Positions 56,160 through 64,000 of a stretch of DNA of 64,000 nucleotides are shown here, in pieces. The stretch's first letter is position 1; every line of letters starts with the position of its first letter. Below the pieces are notes generated by a model. That model searched no databases. It had not been told where the DNA came from and saw nothing but the letters and a program-made list of their open reading frames with translations. The DNA is from JAPOUP01 sp965201085 (GTDB lineage: Bacteria > Pseudomonadota > Alphaproteobacteria > Rhodobacterales > Rhodobacteraceae). The stretch lies in the NCBI GenBank assembly GCA_965201085.1, contig CBDAVS010000022.1, positions 62,001-126,000 on the forward strand. The letters run 5' to 3'. The translations under genes were made by a program, and so were the position numbers.

Positions 56160-58260
56160 GTCAGGCGGGTGATTTCCGGATCCCGGCTCCGGCCTGCCGT
56201 CGTTCATGCAGGACGGGGCGGTGGAAACCGTGGCCCGGGTTCGCCATGGTCATGCGGGCTGTGGTCCGGACCCGGCCGATGCGGCGGACCGTGACCGCCA
56301 TCGGCCCTTTCCCGTATCCGAGGACATGTCCGACGTGGGCGCGGATGGAAGGGCGCGTCGCATGGCCCCGCCGGACGTACCCGGGCATGGGCCCGCCACG
56401 CGGCTTCCCGCTGTGGATGCGGGAGCGATGGCCCCGTGCCTTCGGCCGGGCCCCGTTCCTGTCACTAACACATACCTGACTGGAGATCGGATCCATGCGA
56501 ATCGGGGACCATGTATATCGGTCCCAGACAGATTTCCCCTGCCACGGTCGGGTGGCTCGGGAACGGATGCCTCCGTGGCGGCGTCACGCGTTCGGGCCTC
56601 GCCCGCGGGCTGGGCGGTCGGGAGGGTTGGCTGACCGACGACGGAAGGCCGTCGACGGTCACCGGAATGCGGGTCCTTCCCCCGCTCGCGGAGGAGCCCG
56701 GCCTGACGCTGCCGGAGGCGGCGCCGCGCTTCGCGTCGTCCAACGGGCGACCGGCCGCCGACGACCCTGGCGGCGCCCCGGTCGGGTGCGCTTCGGACGC
56801 GCCCGGCGGGGTCCGGCTGGCGGGAGGTTTTCCGGGCGGTGCCGGAACCGTTCCCGGGCAGGGCGGACCGGGAGGCGGCCTACAGGCCGCTCCCGAACGC
56901 TGGGGTGACCATGGACGACATACCCGAACCCCACCTGGAGGCGACGGTGGAGCGCCGCCGCCTGGAGCCGGTGATCCTGGCTGTCCAGGACACGACGACG
57001 CTGAACTGCGCCACCCTGGCGGCGGCGGCCGGACGGGGACAGCGCCCGCTGGACCGACGGGCTGCGGCGGGCCGGACGCCCGCAGGGCGCGCGTCGCCAC
57101 GCTGACGCCGCGCTGCGCTGGACCGGACATCGCCGCACCGGGGGACGCCGCCGACCGGCGCCCGCCGCCCGTGACGGTGGTCTCCGCCATCGGGGAGAAC
57201 CCGCCGGGGAACCGTCGTGCGGAAGGGAGAGGCGCCGCACTGTACGCTCCTGTCCAGCGGGGGCGGCGACGGCATGCGGACGGCGGAGACCGCCCTGCGG
57301 CGCTACGGGCCGCGCCGGCGCATCGGGGAACGCTTCAGGGCCCTGAGGACGGGGACGGGGATAAGGGACTGCAGGCCCGACGCCGCCGGTGACCTGCGCG
57401 GATGCCTCGCCTTCGACGCGATGACCGCGGTCCGGGTCCGGGACCTCCAGCTTCCGGCGCGGGAGAGCCCCGACAGCCCGGCGGAGCGGCACGTAAGCCC
57501 GGAAAGCGTCGGGGCGGTGGTCATCCACGCCGCGTACGGGCGCGTCATCGGCCAGAGGGCGCCGCCGGGCCCGGACGGAGCGGAGAAGGGAATGAGCCGG
57601 TCAGGTATGTGGTAGTGACAGGCCCCGTTCCCCGCCGGGCGGTGACCGGTGTCCACCCGGACGGGTCCGGAACGGAGGCCGGTCCGGGCCCGTCACACCG
57701 GGCCGCACGGGTGCATGTCCCGCCGCGGATGGAACGCCGTCCGCTGTCGATGCCGATATGGTTCCCATACCCGAAGTGCGGCGCCGGGATGCTGACAGGG
57801 CCCGCATCCGGTTCGCCCCTTCCGGTCTTCCGGGTCCTGGAATATCCGGCTGTCCGGCGGGCGTCTGTGTCTTTCCGTGCCGCCCCGGCGGGACCGTCAG
57901 GCCGGATACCGGCCGCGCTCCGGCCCGTTCCCCCTCTTTCCCCGCCATCCGCCGGCGTGGGGCCAGGACCGAAGCGGCGTCCACGGTCCGGCCCCCCGCG
58001 GACCCGTGGCGCCGGTCACGGAGCCGCTCCCCAAAAAGCCGCGGACAGGGACGTGAACGCATAGGCCCGGGCCAGCCTCTCCCGAAACGGCCGGACCGTC
58101 TTTCGGTCCGGAGCGGGCCCTCCGGTCCGAGACCCGGGAAACCGCGGCCGGCCCGGGCGGTCCCGGAGCGGAAATCCCGTCCGCCCGTCGCCCGGGCCAT
58201 CAATCGACGCCGGCCCCGGAATCCCGGACATCGTCACAGGGTCACGGGGAAGCCGGCCGC
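56160..58260 (-). mobile_element. Decayed IS5-family element interrupted by IS4
   Basis: On the minus strand, broken frames carry KARGHRSRIHSGKPRG and RAHVGHVLGYGKGPMAVTVRRIG, the C-terminal pattern of IS5-group transposases (normally RVRARVEHVFG). The N-terminal part FPLRDRPGRPRFPGSR and WPFRERLARA-like residues lie at 58030-58240. The same pieces occur uninterrupted at 63311-63970 in opposite orientation. An IS4 element is inserted at 56459-57621. Frames are lost and GC is extreme. Confidence 0.68.
56459..57621 (+). mobile_element. IS4-family (Tn5-type) element with 9-bp target duplication
   Basis: The 1163-bp element has 25-base inverted ends beginning CTGTCACTA and continuing CACATACCTGAC, with two mismatches. 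It is flanked by the perfect 9-bp direct repeat GCCCCGTTC at 56450-56458 and 57622-57630, the duplication length of IS50-like members. Inside, broken frames show LPNAGVTMDDIPEPHLEATVE, then VILAVQDTTTLNCATL around the first Asp, and a C-terminal RRIGERFRALRTGTGIRD then CLAFDAMTAVRVRDLQ. The transposase is a pseudogene, but the ends are nearly perfect. Confidence 0.85.
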
Positions 58261-58527
58261 CTTACGGCCGGTCCCCGTGACCGGGCGCTTCCGTCAATAC
58301 CGGGCGAAAGGCCCCGAAATCCACATGACGTCCAGGAGCCTCGGGCGGACCGCCCGTCCGCGGCAGGCGTTCGGGATGGTCCGGGAGATCAAAAGTACCG
58401 GGGCTGAGCGTCTCCAGGTCCTCCCGAATCCAGTAAATCGGAACACTTACGGAAAGGCCGGGTTTTTAGAGGCTTCCGACTGTTCAGGGTGCGATTCCGA
58501 CACGGATGCGGTCACACTTCGGAGCGT
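58261..58527. other. Gap between IS remnant and membrane-protein gene end
   Basis: About 270 bases: GC-rich IS-like sequence at first, native composition near the end. No gene or terminator is supported. Confidence 0.35.
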
Positions 58528-59535
58528 TCACGAACCGCAGATACCTTGAAGGCTTACCCAGTCGGCATCGGAGAGTGCCGGGGAGGCAACACTGCGGTCG
58601 GCTTTGATCGGCTCGGTCGCGTTTTGGCCTGAATCGCTGGCGGTGACCGTATATGGTTTGGTAGGGATTCTTGCTTCGCGATATCGCTCCAGAAGCATTT
58701 CCCGTTCAACCGGTGCCGCTGGCTGTGACAGCAACGTACCAGCTTGAGCGAAGAGCACGTTTTCTGCCACGTCTCCGGTGGCCAATAGCCGGATGGCGGC
58801 AACCAGACCCGCCCGTTCAAGCACTCGAACGACCGAATCCTTTTCTTCAGCACGAATTGCTTCTGCGACCACATGTTCCGCTAGCACATCGGGAGCCTCG
58901 TGGTCCTCGATCAAATCCGGGTGAAGCAGAATCAGACCACCTGGCAAATGGTTGGTGGGAGAAACACCGTTTGGAATTACCACCAGTCGTCCCGGCCTGT
59001 TTCCCAGAAGCCTATCATGAAGCCGTCGCAGCGCCGCCGTGCCTTCAGCGGTGTGGCAGGGACGCCCGGAAGTTTGTTGCATATGGATCAGGAGCCGTTC
59101 ACCCAGTTCAGCTCTCTTGGTGTCGGGCACCATCGCCGCCGCGTAGTTTATCAATGAATCGGGAAGCCAAATAATGCAGGAAGTCAACAATGCGCCCAGA
59201 AGTACCGCAACAAGAGTTCGCTTTGACCGGCGCCAGCGTGGACTATGCCGTTCAACCGCCTTCTGCACCTGCTCGATGGCATCGATCATCGAATCATCGC
59301 TGATTTCCAGCTCTTCTTCGGACGCTGTTCCGGGTGCGAATATCGCGGGTCTGGTGCTGCCGTTCAGACGAATCAAGGCGGGCAGGGACCAATGTGACCT
59401 TGGCTGATTGTTGTAATCATACATGACCAGCGTCGTGGCACCGATACTGACGATGATATCCATCCGCTTTTCTTTCGAGGACGGACGCCAAAGACCGGGG
59501 CATTCCAGCACTTGATATTGCTTAAGCGCAGTCAT
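58528..59535 (-). CDS. Membrane-anchored hypothetical protein of Rhodobacterales type
   Basis: A 335-residue protein. The start at 59535 (MTALKQYQVLECPGLW) fits the conserved head followed by DIIVSIGATTLVMYDYNNQPRSHWSLPALIRLN. One transmembrane helix (TLVAVLLGALLTSCIIWLP) lies near residues 107-125. The outer domain contains RLVVIPNGVSPTNHLPGGLILLHPDLIEDHEAPDVLAEHVVAEAIRAE, which resembles a degenerate M48-like metallopeptidase region, but no HExxH zinc motif is present. I associate this architecture with Rhodobacteraceae from memory. Function is unknown. Confidence 0.75.
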   Translation of the reverse strand: MTALKQYQVLECPGLWRPSSKEKRMDIIVSIGATTLVMYDYNNQPRSHWSLPALIRLNGSTRPAIFAPGTASEEELEISDDSMIDAIEQVQKAVERHSPRWRRSKRTLVAVLLGALLTSCIIWLPDSLINYAAAMVPDTKRAELGERLLIHMQQTSGRPCHTAEGTAALRRLHDRLLGNRPGRLVVIPNGVSPTNHLPGGLILLHPDLIEDHEAPDVLAEHVVAEAIRAEEKDSVVRVLERAGLVAAIRLLATGDVAENVLFAQAGTLLSQPAAPVEREMLLERYREARIPTKPYTVTASDSGQNATEPIKADRSVASPALSDADWVSLQGICGS

Positions 59536-59730
59536 TTTCGGAAGTTTGAGAACACTGCTTCGCCGTGATGTTTTGGTACACAATATCCCGACATCTGGAA
59601 TCTGCCAAGGGGAGTGAAGGTCCGATCCGCCATGATAGCTTCGGGTGATTCCGAGCCTCGATACTCATGGAACGCCCGGGCAGACCGGTGGTGAGATCCT
59701 GTTTCGGTTCCCCAGAGAGACCGATTCGAT

Positions 59731-61362
59731 CTAAAGCGTCTTCGCGAGTTCACGAAGCGCAAACTTCTGAATTTTGCCGGTGGATGTCTTCGGTAAATCC
59801 CGAAACACGACCTTCTTGGGCGTTTTGAAACCTGCAAGCCGCTCGCGAGTGAACGCGATCAACTCCGCCTCCTCGACCGTTCGGCCTTCCTTGAGTTCGA
59901 TGAACGCACATGGCACCTCGCCCCATTTCCCATCCGGCTTCGCGACCACGGCGCATAGAGATACGGCGGGGTGATGCATCAATGCACCCTCAACCTCGAC
60001 CGAACTTATGTTCTCACCGCCCGAGATGATGATATCCTTCGCACGGTCGGCGATCTGGATGTAACCGTCCGGGTGCTGAACGGCAATATCTCCTGAATGG
60101 AAGTAACCGTCGGCGAAATCCTGTTCGGTCGCGTCCGGATTCTTCAGGTAACCCTTCATGACCGAGTTTCCGCGGATCATGATCTCACCCTGGGTTTTTC
60201 CGTCCATCGCCGTTTGCGTCATGGTTTTCGGATCCATGACCGTGATGTCTTCCATCATCGGCATGGGCACACCCGTACGAGCCTTTATGGCGAACCGGTC
60301 TTCATCGGAACATCCATCCCAGGATTTGGCGTTCCAGAGGCATTCGGTGACATGACCGTAGGTTTCGGTAAGCCCGTAGACCTGGGTTACGTTAAAACCA
60401 AGCGGTTCGATGGCCTGAAGCGTCGCAGCAGGAGGCGGCGCACCCGCCGTGAACACCTCGACCATGTGATCGAAGCTACGACGATCATCGTCATGGGCGT
60501 TGACAATCATGTTCAGCACGATTGGTGCACCGCCGAAATGGGTGACGTTCTCGTCGGCGATTGCGTCATAGACGTTCTTCGCCGTTATATCCCGGCAGCA
60601 GATCATCGTTCCGCCAAGAACGGGTGACATCCAGGTGTGATTCCAGCCATTGCAGTGAAAGAGCGGTACGACCGCAAGAATGCGCGGGTGCAGGGTCATC
60701 CTCCAAGATATCACGGTTCCCGTAGTCATGAGATAGGCACCCCGGTGATGGTAGACCACCCCTTTCGGTCGACCCGTTGTTCCGGAAGTGTAATTTAGGG
60801 CGAGACTTTCCCATTCATCCCCGGGCATCCGCCAATTGAAATTGGGATCACCTTCCGAGAGGAATTTCTCATATTCGAGATATCTTCCGCTTGCGGGAAT
60901 TTCCGCCTGGGGATCGGGGACTTCGATAATTCGCGGGGCTTCGCTCTCCATCCCGCGGGTTGCCGCTTCGGCGAGATCAAGAAAGGCGGTATCCACCAAT
61001 ACCGCCTTCGCTCCGCCATGTTGGAAAATATACGACACCGAATCGACATCCAGACGGACGTTGATTGTATTCAGGACCGCCCCACAGGCCGGAACGCCGA
61101 AATGCACCTCCAACTGCGCCGGAACATTGGGAAGAAGCGTCGCAACCACATCGCCGGACCCAATTCCCATCGCATTCAGCGCGGAAGCCATTCCGGAACA
61201 CCTTGCGTGGTATTCGCGGTAGGTCGAACGATGGCTACGATAGGCTATCGCCTCGTGGTCTGGAAAGACCTTCGCGGCACGATTTAGGTGACTGAGAGGC
61301 GTTAAGGGTACGAAATTGGCCCGTCGCCGATGCAAACCTGACTCATCCGCCATCCAGCCCAT
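59731..61362 (-). CDS. Acyl-CoA synthetase, AMP-binding family
   Basis: A 543-residue ANL-superfamily ligase that activates a carboxylic acid to acyl-AMP then acyl-CoA. The start at 61362 (MGWMADESGLHRRRANFV) follows GGGAGGGAG. Motifs are the P-loop LNYTSGTTGRPKGVVY near residue 190, QVYGLTETYGH near 325, DGYFHSGDIAVQHPDGY near 425, and the catalytic Lys in PKTSTGKIQKFALRELAKTL near 529. It resembles medium-chain or methylmercaptopropionate-CoA (DmdB-like) ligases; sequence alone does not decide. It diverges from the EamA gene across 85 bp. Confidence 0.9.
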   Translation of the reverse strand: MGWMADESGLHRRRANFVPLTPLSHLNRAAKVFPDHEAIAYRSHRSTYREYHARCSGMASALNAMGIGSGDVVATLLPNVPAQLEVHFGVPACGAVLNTINVRLDVDSVSYIFQHGGAKAVLVDTAFLDLAEAATRGMESEAPRIIEVPDPQAEIPASGRYLEYEKFLSEGDPNFNWRMPGDEWESLALNYTSGTTGRPKGVVYHHRGAYLMTTGTVISWRMTLHPRILAVVPLFHCNGWNHTWMSPVLGGTMICCRDITAKNVYDAIADENVTHFGGAPIVLNMIVNAHDDDRRSFDHMVEVFTAGAPPPAATLQAIEPLGFNVTQVYGLTETYGHVTECLWNAKSWDGCSDEDRFAIKARTGVPMPMMEDITVMDPKTMTQTAMDGKTQGEIMIRGNSVMKGYLKNPDATEQDFADGYFHSGDIAVQHPDGYIQIADRAKDIIISGGENISSVEVEGALMHHPAVSLCAVVAKPDGKWGEVPCAFIELKEGRTVEEAELIAFTRERLAGFKTPKKVVFRDLPKTSTGKIQKFALRELAKTL

Positions 61363-61447
61363 ATCGACTCCCTCCCGCTGTCCCGGTGTCGCGATCAACT
61401 ATCCATCGTGCTTGCGCGGATTGCAAAGGCGGATTACGGGCAATGTC

Positions 61448-62386
61448 ATGAAATCCTTATCCGCATCAAATGCGTTGACCGCCGCTTCATGCATCGTCGC
61501 GGCCATGGCGCTGCTTGGTCTGATCGACAATCTGGTGATCCTGATCGCCGAAGACGTCGGTCTTTGGCAATTCCATTTGGTCCGCTCGTTGATGTCTCTG
61601 CCATTGATTTTGGTGGTTGCCCGCATCGGTGGCCATTCCCTGGCTCCGATGCGCTTCTGGGCTGTGGCTCTGCGCAGTTTTCTGGTTTCCGTAGCGATAA
61701 TGTTCTATTTTGGATCCATTGCCTTTCTCACGGTCGCACAGGCGGCGGCCGGACTGTTTACGGCTCCGATTTTCGTGCTTCTGATCACCGTGGTCGTTCT
61801 GAGGCGCCGTGTCGGACCGGTGAACACGGTTGCAGCGATCACGGGATTTCTGGGCATTCTTGTGGTTCTTAGACCCGACTTCAGTGAGGTTTCGCCCGTA
61901 ACTCTTCTGCCGTTCGGCGCTGGTGTTTTTTATGCGCTTGGTGCGCTCGCGACGCGTGGCCTTTGCGTCGGCGAAGGCACTTTGGCGCTGTTGTTGTATT
62001 TTTTTGCGATGATGCTGATCTGGGGTGCCGCTGGCTGCATTGTGCTTTCAACCCCGGTTATGGATGTACCGGATGGTCCTGATGGGTTCCTGCTTCGTGG
62101 TTGGGTTCCGATTACATTGGGATTTCTTGTGCTCACCGCCATTCAGGCGGTTGGGTCGGTGATAGCCGTAGGTCTGATAATTAACGGTTATCTGCTTGCT
62201 GAGGCGGCATTCGTATCCGTGTTCGAATACTCGTTGTTGGCGTTCGCTGCATTCTGGGGTTACCTGCTTTGGGGTGAACGACTGGACCTCATGGGCGCTG
62301 CAGGGATCGCACTGATCATACTCTCGGGCGCGTTCCTGGCCCGTGCACCGCAGGGTGATTGGAAGCCCCACCCATCGGATGGGTGA
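61448..62386 (+). CDS. EamA-family transporter (drug/metabolite exporter)
   Basis: A 312-residue inner-membrane protein with about ten hydrophobic helices arranged as two EamA repeats. The first repeat contains FGSIAFLTVAQAAAGLFTAPIFVLLITVVVLRRRVG, and the second contains AEAAFVSVFEYSLLAFAAFWGYLLWGERLDLMGAAGIALIILSG. Start ATG 61448 gives a short hydrophilic head. EamA members export amino acids or other metabolites; the substrate is unknown. It may share a regulatory spacer with the acyl-CoA ligase. Confidence 0.9.
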   Translation: MKSLSASNALTAASCIVAAMALLGLIDNLVILIAEDVGLWQFHLVRSLMSLPLILVVARIGGHSLAPMRFWAVALRSFLVSVAIMFYFGSIAFLTVAQAAAGLFTAPIFVLLITVVVLRRRVGPVNTVAAITGFLGILVVLRPDFSEVSPVTLLPFGAGVFYALGALATRGLCVGEGTLALLLYFFAMMLIWGAAGCIVLSTPVMDVPDGPDGFLLRGWVPITLGFLVLTAIQAVGSVIAVGLIINGYLLAEAAFVSVFEYSLLAFAAFWGYLLWGERLDLMGAAGIALIILSGAFLARAPQGDWKPHPSDG

Positions 62387-62401
62387 CTGGATACCTTTGC
62401 G

Positions 62402-62421
62402 ACCCAATTGGGGGATTGGGT
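62402..62421 (+). terminator. Possible terminator hairpin after the EamA gene
   Basis: ACCCAAT and ATTGGGT form a 7-bp stem around a six-base loop, 16 bp after the stop. A second small palindrome (ACCCATC/GATGGGT) covers the stop codon itself. No clear T run follows, so intrinsic termination is uncertain. Confidence 0.3.
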
Positions 62422-62633
62422 ATAAAATTTGTGCTTAAGGTATTGAATCTTTGTGTTAACCATCAATTCTATGACGAAAGACGGCAGGATCGTAACGTGA
62501 CTTATTAGTGAACGCTCCGAAACCTGTCGAAGCGACGTTAATGGATTTCGGGCCTTGGATTTGGTTATCGAAGAGCTGGATGCACAATTGATAGTGATCG
62601 CACCGGGACGGTTAGACGATATGGGGGAAAGAC

Positions 62634-63102
62634 ATGGCTACAAGCGCATGTAGGATCCGGCAGGGAACGCTCGGTAAGCATAGGCTACGCCTCGTTCTGA
62701 AAGATGGACATTATTTCGGGATGGCTGACGGCAAGAGGTGTGTTGATGGAAACGACGCCGACGAGTTGTGGTGACGTCTTCACGACGACGCGGGCAAAAC
62801 GAACCCCAAGTATTTCGGTTTTCAAGGTGCCCGTAACCGTTTTCTGGAATTCTTCCCCAAAGGCTTCCATTCGGAAGCTTTTTTTGTTTTGGGAGCGGGA
62901 CTATGAGCTAGATGCAAAGAGAATGCTGGAGCACAAGGCACCGCTGTCAAAGGCCATGAACGGGAACGGGTTGGGGGAGGCGGTTCTTGCAGTGTTCCGA
63001 GCTACGAATCTGCTGTCCTGGCATGAGAACGCGAGAGTCGCCGATATGCTGCGCAGTTCGGGCGCCGACACCTTCGTTCGGGCTGCGGCCAGCCACACCT
63101 AG
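62634..63102 (+). pseudogene. Conserved hypothetical gene with one stop and one frameshift
   Basis: ATG 62634 follows GGGGGAAAG. The reading shows LGKHRLRLVLKDGHYFGMAD then DGNDADELW, a TGA in place of an expected Arg codon, then RLHDDAGKTNPKYFGFQGARNRFLEFFPKGF. Near 62893 an extra G (TTTTGGGAGCGG) shifts the frame, and the rest continues as ERDYELDAKRMLEHKAPLSKAM to SGADTFVRAAASHT. The restored product would be about 155 residues. The pattern FGFxGARxRFLxxFPxGF is conserved in a family I recognise only as hypothetical. Both lesions are simple and recent. Confidence 0.7.
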
Positions 63103-63310
63103 TGACCCTACCGCCGCGACATTGTTAGGGGTCAGGCAGGTTCTGAAGCGTCACGATTGTGACAAGTGGACTGTGGCAACGTATCTTCCGTTTCTGTGGC
63201 GACCCGAAACGAATATGTTTCTCAAGCCCGAGCCAACCAAGGGTTTCGCTGTTCGCGTAGGGCATTCTCTCGCTCGGATCTATCGGTCGCTGCTTGAGTT
63301 TGAAGTCGGA
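63103..63310. other. Gap before the final IS5 remnant
   Basis: About 200 bases with no supported gene. Confidence 0.4.
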
Positions 63311-63970
63311 AGCCTCTAAACCCGGTGACCCTGTGACGATGTCCGGGATTCCGGTGCCGGCGTCGATGGATGGCCCGGGCGACGGGCGGATGGGGTTTCC
63401 GCTCCGGGACCGCCCGGGCCGGCCGCGGTTTCCCGGGTCTCGGACCGGCGGGCCCGCTCCGGATCAAAGGGTGGTCCGGCCGTTTCGGGAGAGGCTAGCC
63501 CGGGCCGGTGCGTTCACGTCCCTGTCCGCGGCTTTTCGAGGAGCGGCTCCGTGACCGGGGCCACGGGCCCGCGGGTGGCGGGGAAAGGGAGGGAACGGGC
63601 CGGGGTGGGCGGGAGCGCGGCCGGTATCCGGCCTGACGGTCCCGCCGGGTTGGCACGGAAAGACACCGACGCCCGCCGGACAGCCGGATATTCCAGGGCC
63701 CGGAAGACCGAAGGGGGCGAACCGGACCCGGCCAGTGGCTCCGGATCCGTCCGGGCGGACACCGGTCACCGCCCGGCGGGGAACGGGGCCCGGCCGAAGG
63801 CACGGGGCCATCGCCCCCGTATCCACCGCGGGAAGCCGCGTGGCGGGCCCATGCCCGGGCATGTCCGGCGGGGCGATGCGACGCGCCCTTCCATCCGCGC
63901 CCGCGTCGGACATATCCTCGGATACGGGAAAGGGCCGATGGCGGTCACGGGCCGCCGCATCGTGCAGGTC
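63311..63970 (+). mobile_element. Decayed IS5-family element, second copy
   Basis: It corresponds to the outer element at 56160-58260 in opposite orientation and without the IS4 insertion. Readable parts are GFPLRDRPGRPRFPGSRTGG, WPFRERLARA-like residues, ARKDTDARRTAGYSRARKTE (normally QKDTDARWTxKYSKAKP), and KARGHRPRIHRGKPRGGPMP with RARVGHILGYGKGPMAV. It breaks at about 63970, where a different element end begins. Confidence 0.68.
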
Positions 63971-63973
63971 CGG

Positions 63974-64000
63974 GCCTTATAAAGTTTCACACCTATATAT
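63974..64000. mobile_element. Start of another IS element at the window edge
   Basis: CCTTATAAAGTTTCACACC resembles CCTTACAAAGTCCCACACC at 27074, the left end of the IS4-type remnant. A related element probably interrupts the IS5 copy here and continues beyond the window. Confidence 0.5.

Noticed and set aside
58528..59535. M48-type metallopeptidase
   Set aside because: The region resembling the peptidase helix reads AEHVVAEAIRA and lacks HExxH, so a catalytic call is not justified.
62370..62384. Terminator palindrome over the EamA stop codon
   Set aside because: The stem overlaps the coding end and no T run follows. Only the second hairpin at 62402 was kept, at low confidence.

Overview
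The window looks like a fragment of an alphaproteobacterial chromosome, probably a Rhodobacterales-type lineage, in active decay. The evidence for the lineage is gene order: argS, a SPOR-domain protein, nagZ, scpA and scpB in one direction, and a YceD/DUF177 gene, rpmF, plsX, fabH, ihfA and a MerR-type gene in a minus-strand run next to tRNA-Pro(GGG). A 335-residue membrane-anchored protein at 58.5-59.5 kb is of a type I associate with Rhodobacteraceae. Native genes are visibly less GC-rich than the insertion sequences around them. No rRNA, CRISPR array, prophage or restriction system was seen.

Layout. 0-3.4 kb: an IS5-type element, an ATPase gene broken by a 22-base C run, and an IS30 element. 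3.5-8.7 kb: argS-SPOR-nagZ-scpA-scpB. 8.9-12.5 kb: two back-to-back ISNCY-type elements. 12.5-23.3 kb: the best preserved native block: dcd, tRNA-Pro, merR-like, ihfA, fabH, plsX, rpmF, DUF177, a BamE-like lipoprotein gene, msrB, a frameshifted ABC-F gene and an MttB-family methyltransferase. 23.7-33 kb: IS remnants around a PLP-dependent decarboxylase and a broken macrodomain gene. 33.5-36.5 kb: an HD-domain gene and a PhyH dioxygenase gene separated by IS30. 36.7-44.3 kb: an IS256 element split by two tandem IS5 copies, an integrase-type transposase, a thioesterase, and an IS30/ISNCY chimera. 44.6-46.5 kb: divergent metF and metR with a perfect MetR half-site dyad. 46.7-55.2 kb: more IS5 and IS30 copies, remnants of a solute-binding protein, a phenol hydroxylase and a BrnA-type antitoxin, a HEAT-like protein, and an IS1634-type element flanked by perfect 239-bp direct repeats. 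55.3-64 kb: an isolated hisA, nested IS4-in-IS5 remnants, the membrane protein, an acyl-CoA ligase, an EamA exporter, a broken conserved gene and another IS5 remnant running off the end.

More than a third of the window is IS-derived DNA from at least seven transposase types. Several copies keep an identifiable master (one IS5, one IS30, one ISNCY), while sister copies have lost catalytic residues or reading frames. Where I compared copies by eye, the decayed ones differ mainly by A-to-G and T-to-C changes that alter protein sequence. Native pseudogenes instead show single-base indels and ordinary stops. Single-base frameshifts (ABC-F, macrodomain, the 62.6-kb gene, IS1634) and the C runs could in part be assembly or sequencing error. 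The overall picture fits a genome with relaxed selection, such as a host-restricted or bottlenecked population.
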